Positions 37,252 to 44,118 of a stretch of 64,000 bases of DNA are shown here, piece by piece. The stretch comes from Ramlibacter sp. (GTDB taxonomy: Bacteria > Pseudomonadota > Gammaproteobacteria > Burkholderiales > Burkholderiaceae_C). A program made the translations under genes and the position numbers. The stretch's first letter is position 1. The number at the start of each line of letters is the position of its first letter. The notes below the pieces were generated by a model, which saw nothing but the letters and a program-made list of their open reading frames with translations, made no database searches and was not told where the DNA came from. The stretch spans positions 496,001 to 560,000 of the forward strand of contig JAHBZM010000001.1 of NCBI GenBank assembly GCA_019635435.1, given 5' to 3'.

Positions 37252-38637
37252 TCACCCCCGCATCAACGCCTCAATCTCATCGGCCTTCACCGGCACGCCG
37301 CGGCTGATCAGTTCGCAGCCGGTGGCGGTCACGATGGCGTCGTCCTCGATGCGGATGCCGATGTTGTGGAACGGCTCGGGCACCCCTTCGGCCGGCCGCA
37401 CGTACAGGCCGGGCTCGATGGTCAGCACCATGCCGGGGTGCAGCACGCGGCTGGGGCGGTTCTTGATGATCTCGTTGGACAGCGGGTCGCGTCGCTCGCT
37501 CACCTCGCCCACCTGCGTGGGCTCCACATAGCTGCCGCAGTCGTGCACGTCCATGCCCAGCCAGTGGCCGGTGCGGTGCATGTAGAACTGGAAGTAGGCG
37601 CGGCTGTCGATCACGTCGTCTACCGTGCCCACCTTGTTCTTGTCCAGCAAGCCCACGTCGAGCATGCCCTGGGCCAGCACCTTGACGGTGGCGTCATGCG
37701 GGTCGTTGAAGCGCGCGCCGGCTTTCGTGGCCGCCACGGCGGCGTCCTGCGAGGCCAGCACCAGGTCGTACAGCGCGCGCTGCGGCCCGCTGAACCGGCC
37801 GTTGGCCGGGAAGGTGCGCGTGATGTCGCTGGCGTAACCGTCCAGCTCGCAGCCCGCGTCGATCAGCACCAGTTCGCCGTCGCGCACCGGCGCGGCGTCG
37901 GCGCGGTAGTGCAGCACGCAGGCGTTGGCGCCGGCCGCCACGATGGAGCCATAGGCCGGGTACTGCGAGCCACCCAGGCGGAACTCGTGCAGCAGCTCGG
38001 CGTCCAGGTGGTATTCGCGCACATCCTTTCCTTCGCGCAGCATGCGGGCGCTCAGCTGCATGGCGCGGATGTGGGCACGCGCGCTGATCTGCGCGGCGCG
38101 GCGCATCACGTCCTGCTCGTGCGCGTCCTTGACCAGCCGCAGCTCGTCGAGCACGCCGCACAGGTCACGCTGCTGCTCGGGGCACAGCGCGCCGTAGCGC
38201 ACGCGCGCGCGCACCTGGTTGAGCCAGCCGCCCACGCGCGACTCCAGCCCCTCGTGGATGGCAAACGGGTACCAGACGGCATCGCGGTTCTCCAGCAGGC
38301 GGGGCAGCTGCGCGTCGAGTTCGCCCACAGCCAGCGCGGCGTCCACGCCCAGCGCGGCGGGCGCGGCGTCGGGGCCCAGCCGGAAGCCGTCCCAGATCTC
38401 GCGTTCCAGGTCTTTCGGCTGGCAGAACAGGGTGCTGTGGCCGTCGCCGGTGATCACCAGCCAGGCGTTGGGTTCGGTGAAGCCGCTCAGGTAGTAAAAG
38501 TAACTGTCGTGGCGGAACAGGAAGTCGCTGTCGCGGTTGCGCGGACGCTCCAGAGCGGTGGGGATGATGGCGATGCCGTCGGCGCCCAGCTGGGCGGCAA
38601 CACGGGCACGGCGGGCGGCGTAAAGGGATGTGTTCAT
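37252..38637 (-). CDS. pepP: Xaa-Pro aminopeptidase PepP
   Basis: 461 residues from ATG 38635-38637. N-terminal creatinase-like domain (DSDFLFRHDSYFYYLSGFTE) and C-terminal metallopeptidase M24B core with the metal ligands in LIDAGCELDGYASDITRTFP (two Asp), HRTGHWLGMDVHD (His), LTIEPGLY (Glu) and IGIRIEDD (Glu). Removes N-terminal residues before proline. The start overlaps the murU stop (ATGA), so it is the last gene of speD-murU-pepP. Confidence 0.93.
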   Translation of the reverse strand: MNTSLYAARRARVAAQLGADGIAIIPTALERPRNRDSDFLFRHDSYFYYLSGFTEPNAWLVITGDGHSTLFCQPKDLEREIWDGFRLGPDAAPAALGVDAALAVGELDAQLPRLLENRDAVWYPFAIHEGLESRVGGWLNQVRARVRYGALCPEQQRDLCGVLDELRLVKDAHEQDVMRRAAQISARAHIRAMQLSARMLREGKDVREYHLDAELLHEFRLGGSQYPAYGSIVAAGANACVLHYRADAAPVRDGELVLIDAGCELDGYASDITRTFPANGRFSGPQRALYDLVLASQDAAVAATKAGARFNDPHDATVKVLAQGMLDVGLLDKNKVGTVDDVIDSRAYFQFYMHRTGHWLGMDVHDCGSYVEPTQVGEVSERRDPLSNEIIKNRPSRVLHPGMVLTIEPGLYVRPAEGVPEPFHNIGIRIEDDAIVTATGCELISRGVPVKADEIEALMRG

Positions 38638-39386
38638 GGCGTGTTCAGTTGGGCCAGGCGTTCCGGCGTGCCCACATCGGTCCACGGACCGGTGTACAGC
38701 TCGGCGGTGATCTGCTGATTGTCCATCGCGGCGCGCAACAGTGGGGCCAGCGGGGCTTTGAGGCCTTGCGGGTTGCCGGGCGGGATGTCGCAGTACGGCG
38801 GCGCGAACAGCGCGCGCCGGTACAGGGCGATGGTGGAGAAGGTGTAGGTCTGGCGGGCCTGGTTCAGCGCCAGGCCTTCGGGGCTGATGCCAAAGTCGCC
38901 GCGCGGGTTGTGCGCCGGGTTGGGCACCAGCCAGAGGTGGCCGAGCTTGCCGCTGGCCATGAAACGGTCAAGCGCCTCCCGGGTGAAGCGGAAATCCGGG
39001 GCAAACACGTCGCCGGCCACCACCCAGAAACCGTCGGCGAGCTGAGGCAGCGCCCGCACGATGCCGCCCGCGGTTTCCAGCGCGCCGCCAAAGTCGCGGC
39101 CTTCGTGCGAGTAAGCGACCGTGAATTGCTCCTGTTTTTGTAGCGCACTGTGGCCGCCCTTATTGGACTCCAGGCCAATTTGATGCTCAATCTGCTCGCC
39201 CAGCCAGGCGGTGTTGACCAACTGGCGGCCAAAGCCGCCGCGGGACAGTGCCTGCATGGGCCACAGCATCAGCGGTTTGCCGCGCACCACCAGCAAGGGC
39301 TTGGGGCAGGTGTCGGTGAGCGGGCGCATGCGCTCGCCCCGGCCGGCGGCCAGCACCATGGCCTGGGCGGCGGGTGCGGCGCTCAA
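38634..39386 (-). CDS. murU: N-acetylmuramate alpha-1-phosphate uridylyltransferase MurU, with an inserted repeat peptide
   Basis: I take TTG 39384-39386, which overlaps the speD stop and gives 250 residues; ATG 39359 would start directly in the first strand (MVLAAGRGERMRPLTD), shorter than family members usually are. Nucleotidyltransferase core: GRGERMRPLTDTCPKPLL, NTAWLGEQIE, ALETAGGIVRALP, VVAGDVFAPDF, LYTGPWTDVGTPERL. MurU makes UDP-MurNAc from AmgK's product. Residues about 67-88 are encoded by dispersed repeat copy E and lie between WLGEQIEHQIG and the FTVAYSHEGR strand, where Pseudomonas MurU, as I remember it, has only a short loop. Confidence 0.85.
   Translation of the reverse strand: MSAAPAAQAMVLAAGRGERMRPLTDTCPKPLLVVRGKPLMLWPMQALSRGGFGRQLVNTAWLGEQIEHQIGLESNKGGHSALQKQEQFTVAYSHEGRDFGGALETAGGIVRALPQLADGFWVVAGDVFAPDFRFTREALDRFMASGKLGHLWLVPNPAHNPRGDFGISPEGLALNQARQTYTFSTIALYRRALFAPPYCDIPPGNPQGLKAPLAPLLRAAMDNQQITAELYTGPWTDVGTPERLAQLNTP
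39124..39189 (+). repeat. Dispersed repeat family 1, copy E, inside murU
   Basis: TTGCTCCTGTTTTTGTAGCG, CTGTGGCCGCC, TATTGGACTCCAGGCC, AATTTGATGCTCAA in family order. In frame with murU, encoding ESNKGGHSALQKQEQFT on the minus strand. Confidence 0.8.
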
Positions 39387-39760
39387 GCCGCGTCTCCGCG
39401 GTCCAGCGAGCGCTGCTCGGTCCATTCGGGCGCAAAGCGGCCCACCAGCGCGTCCATCAGGGCCCGCGCCTTGGCGGAATGGTCAGCGCCAAAGTTGCAC
39501 ACGTATACGTCCAGCGTCACCGCGCGCTCCTCGGGCCAGGTGTGCACGCACAGGTGCGACTCGGCCAGCAGCACCGTGGCCGTGATGCCGCCCGGCCCGC
39601 GTGGCGTGGCCGGAAAGGTGTGGAACAGCTGGTTCACAGGTTGCAGCCCGGCCTGTTCCACGGCCTGCACGCACCAGGCGCCCAGGCGCGCGGCGTCGGT
39701 CAGCCAGGCGGCTTCGCAGCGGCACTGGTACAGGTCGGCGGTCAGGTGAAGGCCTTGCAT
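39383..39760 (-). CDS. speD: S-adenosylmethionine decarboxylase proenzyme SpeD
   Basis: 125 residues from ATG 39758-39760 (MQGLHLTADLYQC). The small prokaryotic AdoMetDC form: the self-cleavage site that creates the pyruvoyl group lies in LLAESHLCVHTWPE (cut before Ser), followed by VTLDVYVCNFG. Supplies decarboxylated SAM, the aminopropyl donor for the membrane aminopropyltransferase at 29335-30897; no other user is in the window. First gene of speD-murU-pepP. Confidence 0.92.
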   Translation of the reverse strand: MQGLHLTADLYQCRCEAAWLTDAARLGAWCVQAVEQAGLQPVNQLFHTFPATPRGPGGITATVLLAESHLCVHTWPEERAVTLDVYVCNFGADHSAKARALMDALVGRFAPEWTEQRSLDRGDAA

Positions 39761-39872
39761 CGGTGCCACTGTAGACGATGCGCCGGTACTAAACCCGGAC
39801 AAACCCGGCGCGGCGCAGGCAGCCGGTAAAATCCCGGGTTTCCCCCGATCTTTCCCCCCGGAGCTCTCCCCG

Positions 39873-41906
39873 ATGGCCAATACCCAACAGATGGCAAACG
39901 CGATTCGCGCGCTCGCCATGGATGCCGTGCAACAAGCCAACTCGGGGCACCCCGGCGCGCCCATGGGCATGGCCGACATGGCCGTGGCCCTGTGGGGCCG
40001 CCACCTGCGCCACAACCCGCAAAACCCGCATTGGCCCGACCGCGACCGCTTCGTGCTGTCCAACGGCCATGGCTCGATGCTGATCTACGCGCTGCTGCAC
40101 CTCACGGGCTACAAGCTGCCCATCGGTGAGCTCAGGAACTTCCGCCAGCTGCACAGCAAGACCGCCGGCCACCCCGAAGTGGGCGTCACGCCCGGCGTGG
40201 AAACCACCACCGGCCCGCTGGGCCAGGGCATCACCAATGCCGTGGGCATGGCGCTGGCCGAGAAGCTGCTGGCCGCCGAATTCAACCGCGACGGCCACGC
40301 CATCGTGGACCACCACACCTATGTGTTCATGGGTGACGGGTGCCTGATGGAAGGCATCAGCCATGAAGCCGCGGCGCTGGCCGGCGCCTGGAAGCTCAAC
40401 AAGCTGATCGCGCTGTACGACGACAACGGCATTTCCATCGACGGCCAGGTCCAGCCCTGGTTCATCGACAACACCCCCGTGCGCTTTGCGGCTTACGGCT
40501 GGAACGTGATCGGCCCGATTGACGGCCACGATGTGGACGCCGTGGACCGCGCCATCGCCGACGCCAAAAACAAGGCCGACGCGCCCACGCTGATCGTCTG
40601 CAAGACCCACATCGGCAAGGGCAGCCCCAATCGCGCCAACACCGCCAAGGCCCACGGCGAGCCGCTGGGTGCTGAAGAAATCAAGCTCACGCGCGAAGCG
40701 CTGGGCTGGAACCATGCGCCGTTCGAGGTGCCCGCCAGCGTGTACGCCGACTGGGACGCCAAGGCCCAGGGCCAGAAGACCGAAGCCGCGTGGGACGCGG
40801 CATTCGCCGCCTACAAGGCCGCCCACCCCGATCTGGCGAAAGAATTCATGCGCCGCATGAAGGGCGAGCTGCCGAAAAACTTCGCCCAGGTGGCGGTGGA
40901 CGCCGCCGTGGGCGCGCATGCCAAGGCCGAGACCGTGGCCTCGCGCAAGGCCAGCCAGCTGGCGCTGGAAGCCTTCACCGCCGCGCTGCCCGAGATGATT
41001 GGCGGCAGCGCCGACCTGACCGGCTCCAACCTGACCAACACCAAGGCCACGCCGCCGCTGCGGGTGGACCTGTCGGGCGACGTCACCCGCAGCGAAGACG
41101 GGCGCATCGGCCGCCACATCAACTACGGCGTGCGCGAGTTCGGCATGGCCGCGGTCATGAACGGCATTGCGCTGCATGGCGGCTACATCCCCTATGGTGG
41201 CACCTTCCTGACCTTCAGCGACTACAGCCGCAATGCCATCCGCATGGCTGCGCTCATGAAAAAGCGCGTGATCCATGTCTTCACGCACGACTCCATCGGC
41301 CTGGGCGAAGACGGCCCCACGCACCAGAGCATCGAGCACGCGGCCAGCCTGCGCCTGATTCCCAACCTGGACGTCTGGCGCCCCTGCGACACGGCCGAAA
41401 CGGCCGTGGCCTGGGCCGTGGCGCTGCAAAACGCCGACCGCCCCACGGCGCTGTTGCTGAGCCGCCAGAACCTGCCCTATGCGCCCAAGCGCGACCTGGG
41501 CGAGATCAGCCGCGGCGCCTATGTGCTGTCCGAGCCGTCGGACCTGGGCCTGAAGAAAAAGGCGCAGGCGGTGATCATTGCCACGGGTTCCGAGGTGCAG
41601 CTCGCGCTCAAGGCGCAGGAGCTGCTGGCCGCGCAGAAGGTGGCCGTGAGCGTGGTGTCCATGCCCTCGACCACGGCCTTTGACCGCCAGACCGTGGCCT
41701 ACAAGGCCTCGGTGCTGCCCGCCGGCGTGCCGCGCATCGCGGTGGAAATGGGCGTGACCGATGGCTGGTGGAAATACGGCTGCGCCGCGGTGGTGGGCAT
41801 CGACACCTATGGCGAGTCGGCCCCGGCGCCGGTGCTGTTCAAGCACTTCGGCTTCACGCCCGAGAACGTGGCGGACACGGTGCGTGCTGCCCTGCGCAAA
41901 AGTTAA
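39873..41906 (+). CDS. tkt: Transketolase
   Basis: 677 residues. Thiamine-diphosphate and substrate motifs: NSGHPGAPMGMADMAVALW, GDGCLMEGISHEAAALAG, the catalytic Glu in YGVREFGMAAVMNG, and the C-terminal transketolase domain (VVSMPSTTAFDRQ). Transfers two-carbon units in the pentose-phosphate or Calvin cycle. Followed by gap, a frequent pairing in beta-proteobacteria. Upstream 39761-39872 should contain its promoter and that of speD; no clear boxes seen. Confidence 0.95.
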   Translation: MANTQQMANAIRALAMDAVQQANSGHPGAPMGMADMAVALWGRHLRHNPQNPHWPDRDRFVLSNGHGSMLIYALLHLTGYKLPIGELRNFRQLHSKTAGHPEVGVTPGVETTTGPLGQGITNAVGMALAEKLLAAEFNRDGHAIVDHHTYVFMGDGCLMEGISHEAAALAGAWKLNKLIALYDDNGISIDGQVQPWFIDNTPVRFAAYGWNVIGPIDGHDVDAVDRAIADAKNKADAPTLIVCKTHIGKGSPNRANTAKAHGEPLGAEEIKLTREALGWNHAPFEVPASVYADWDAKAQGQKTEAAWDAAFAAYKAAHPDLAKEFMRRMKGELPKNFAQVAVDAAVGAHAKAETVASRKASQLALEAFTAALPEMIGGSADLTGSNLTNTKATPPLRVDLSGDVTRSEDGRIGRHINYGVREFGMAAVMNGIALHGGYIPYGGTFLTFSDYSRNAIRMAALMKKRVIHVFTHDSIGLGEDGPTHQSIEHAASLRLIPNLDVWRPCDTAETAVAWAVALQNADRPTALLLSRQNLPYAPKRDLGEISRGAYVLSEPSDLGLKKKAQAVIIATGSEVQLALKAQELLAAQKVAVSVVSMPSTTAFDRQTVAYKASVLPAGVPRIAVEMGVTDGWWKYGCAAVVGIDTYGESAPAPVLFKHFGFTPENVADTVRAALRKS

Positions 41907-41908
41907 TG

Positions 41909-41931
41909 CCGTTCGGGCTCTGGCTGAACGG
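41909..41931 (+). other. Stem-loop between tkt and gap
   Basis: CCGTTC and GAACGG pair across an 11-base loop, starting 3 bp after the tkt stop; the gap ribosome binding site CAGGAG follows about 20 bp on. No U-tract, so an mRNA processing or stabilising element is more likely than a terminator. Confidence 0.4.
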
Positions 41932-41961
41932 ATCTGATTTGTACTTCAGGAGATTCACATC

Positions 41962-42960
41962 ATGACGATCAAGGTAGGCATCAACGGCTTCGGCCGCATC
42001 GGCCGCAACGTGCTGCGCAGCGCGGTGCAGAACTTCCCCGACATCGAGATCGTGGCGATCAACGACCTGCTCGAGCCCGACTACCTCGCCTACATGCTGC
42101 AGTACGACAGCGTGCACGGCCGCTTCAAGGGCGAGGTTTCTGTCGAGGGCAACACCCTGGTCGTCAACGGCAAGATGATCCGCCTCACGCAGGAGCGTGA
42201 TCCGGCCAACCTCAAGTGGAACGAAGTCGGCGCCGACGTGGTGATCGAGTCCACCGGCCTGTTCCTGACCAAGGAAACCGGGCAGAAGCACATCGATGCC
42301 GGCGCGAAGAAGGTGATTCTCTCGGCCCCGTCCAAGGACGACACGCCGATGTTCGTGTTCGGCGTGAACGACAAGACGTACAAGGGCGAGGCCATCATCT
42401 CCAACGCCTCGTGCACCACCAACTGCCTGGCCCCGCTGGCCAAGGTGCTGAACGACAAGTGGGGCATCAAGCGCGGCCTGATGACCACGGTGCACGCCGC
42501 CACCGCCACGCAGAAGACCGTGGATGGCCCCAGCAACAAGGACTGGCGCGGCGGCCGCGGCATCCTGGAAAACATCATCCCCTCCAGCACTGGCGCGGCC
42601 AAGGCCGTGGGCGTGGTGATCCCCGAGCTGAACAAGAAGCTCACGGGCATGAGCTTCCGGGTGCCGACCAGCGACGTGTCGGTGGTTGACCTGACCGTGG
42701 AGCTGGTCAAGGAAGCCAGCTACGACGAGATCAAGGCCGAGATGAAGGCGCAGAGCGAAGGCGCGCTCAAGGGCATCCTGGGCTACACCGAAGACAAGGT
42801 GGTGGCCACCGATTTCCGGGGCGATACCCGCACCAGCATCTTCGATGCCGACGCCGGCATTGCACTGGACAAGACCTTCGTCAAGCTCGTGAGCTGGTAC
42901 GACAACGAGTGGGGCTACTCGAACAAGTGCCTGGAGATGGCGCGCGTGGTGTCCAAGTAA
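41962..42960 (+). CDS. gap: Glyceraldehyde-3-phosphate dehydrogenase, type I
   Basis: 332 residues. NAD-binding INGFGRIGRNVLRS, active-site SNASCTTNCLAP (nucleophile Cys), and SWYDNEWGYSNKCLEMARV near the end. Length and motifs are standard for GapA. Converts glyceraldehyde-3-phosphate to 1,3-bisphosphoglycerate. Likely cotranscribed with tkt; CAGGAG ribosome binding site. Confidence 0.96.
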   Translation: MTIKVGINGFGRIGRNVLRSAVQNFPDIEIVAINDLLEPDYLAYMLQYDSVHGRFKGEVSVEGNTLVVNGKMIRLTQERDPANLKWNEVGADVVIESTGLFLTKETGQKHIDAGAKKVILSAPSKDDTPMFVFGVNDKTYKGEAIISNASCTTNCLAPLAKVLNDKWGIKRGLMTTVHAATATQKTVDGPSNKDWRGGRGILENIIPSSTGAAKAVGVVIPELNKKLTGMSFRVPTSDVSVVDLTVELVKEASYDEIKAEMKAQSEGALKGILGYTEDKVVATDFRGDTRTSIFDADAGIALDKTFVKLVSWYDNEWGYSNKCLEMARVVSK

Positions 42961-42983
42961 GCCTCGGCACCGCCCGAAACGAG

Positions 42984-43007
42984 AACGCGCCCCCTGGGCG
43001 CGTTTTT
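42984..43007 (+). terminator. Rho-independent terminator after gap
   Basis: AACGCGCCC and GGGCGCGTT form a 9-bp stem with a 3-base loop, followed by TTT. Ends the tkt-gap transcript and borders the stop of the converging Mrr-like gene. Confidence 0.85.
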
Positions 43008-43588
43008 CATTTGGCGGGCACGGGCAGATCGCGCAGCAGCAGTGCCAGCTCCGGCCCCTGCATCAGTTGCACCCCGTGCTGCTTGACGAGGCGCTGAGCC
43101 TGGTCGCTCAGCACGCCCATGGCGATGTAGATGCAGCCGCTGGCCTCGCGCGCCGTGACGGCCGCCTGCAGGGCCTGCAGGGCCTCTTCGCCATGCCGCG
43201 CGGCCTTCCAGCGCTTGGCCGATACCAGGGTGACGCTGCCGTTGCGCGTCAGCGCCAGATCGGCGGCGCCGTCCAGGCGCGCCACGGCATAGCCGTCGCG
43301 CGTGAAGGCGGCTTCCAGCGCCTGCGCAAAGTCACGCCAGGCCATGCCGGCCAGCGCGCCCTGCAGGGCCTCCACGCGCTGGCGGCTGGGCGCGCGCATC
43401 TGGCGCCAGAAGGCCACGGTGCCAATGCCCACGAACGGGAACGCCCCCATGGCGCCAAACACCCAGTAGTTCTCGGGCAGCAGGGCGCGGGCGGCCAGCG
43501 CCAGGCCCAGCGCGATCAGGAAGCTGATCCACCAGGGCGAGCGCAGCAGGATGGCGAACAGCGAGTTCGGGGCCATCTTGAACTTCAT
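43007..43588 (-). CDS. Membrane-anchored Mrr-like restriction endonuclease domain protein
   Basis: 193 residues. Two hydrophobic spans near 18-38 and 42-60, then an Mrr_cat-like nuclease fold: FAQALEAAFTRDGYAVARLD, DLALTRNGSVTLVSAKRWKA, GCIYIAMGVLSDQAQRL. The acidic residue and the lysine of the D-x-n-(E/Q)-x-K site are present (DLAL, SAKRW), but the usual Gln/Glu is Ser, so nuclease activity is uncertain. Role of such membrane-bound Mrr proteins is unknown. Probably cotranscribed with slyD (17 bp gap). Confidence 0.78.
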   Translation of the reverse strand: MKFKMAPNSLFAILLRSPWWISFLIALGLALAARALLPENYWVFGAMGAFPFVGIGTVAFWRQMRAPSRQRVEALQGALAGMAWRDFAQALEAAFTRDGYAVARLDGAADLALTRNGSVTLVSAKRWKAARHGEEALQALQAAVTAREASGCIYIAMGVLSDQAQRLVKQHGVQLMQGPELALLLRDLPVPAK

Positions 43589-43605
43589 GAAGCGGGCTCC
43601 GGATT

Positions 43606-44082
43606 TCAGTGGTGGTGGCCGTGCGCGCCGTGCACGTGGCGGTGGGCAATTTCTTCCGCGGTGGCCGCGCGCACGCTGATCACCTTGAGGCTGAAGCGCA
43701 GCGCCTTGCCGGCCAGCGGGTGGTTGCCGTCGAGGTAGACCGTGTCGCCCTTGATCTTCATGACGGTGTAGATCTGTTCGGCGCCCTCGTCATTGCGCCC
43801 TTCGAGCTGGCCGCCCACCTTGACGCCCGGCGGGAACTCGCTCTTGGGGATGGTGCGCGCCAGCTTTTCGTCGCGCAGGCCAAAGGCGTCTTCGGGCTGC
43901 AGCGCCAGCGTGACCTGGTAGCCGGCCTCCTGACCGTCGAGCGCGGCCTCGATTTTGGGCAGGGTGTTGTCATAGCCACCATGCAGGTAGGCCATGGGCT
44001 CCTTGCTCTCCTCGATGGGCTTGCCCAGGGCATCTGCAACCTTGAAGCGCAGGGTGACGACGGTGTCTTTTTCGATTTTCAT
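43606..44082 (-). CDS. slyD: FKBP-type peptidyl-prolyl isomerase SlyD
   Basis: 158 residues. FKBP domain split by an insert-in-flap region (PMAYLHGGYDNTLPKIEAAL, then FPPGVKVGGQLEGRND, DGNHPLAGKALRFSLKV), the SlyD layout, with a histidine-rich C-terminus (HRHVHGAHGHHH) that can bind nickel or other metals. Cytoplasmic folding helper and metallochaperone. Confidence 0.92.
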   Translation of the reverse strand: MKIEKDTVVTLRFKVADALGKPIEESKEPMAYLHGGYDNTLPKIEAALDGQEAGYQVTLALQPEDAFGLRDEKLARTIPKSEFPPGVKVGGQLEGRNDEGAEQIYTVMKIKGDTVYLDGNHPLAGKALRFSLKVISVRAATAEEIAHRHVHGAHGHHH

Positions 44083-44118
44083 CCCGCGATTTTGCCGTGA
44101 GACGTGGGCGCCCCGGAT

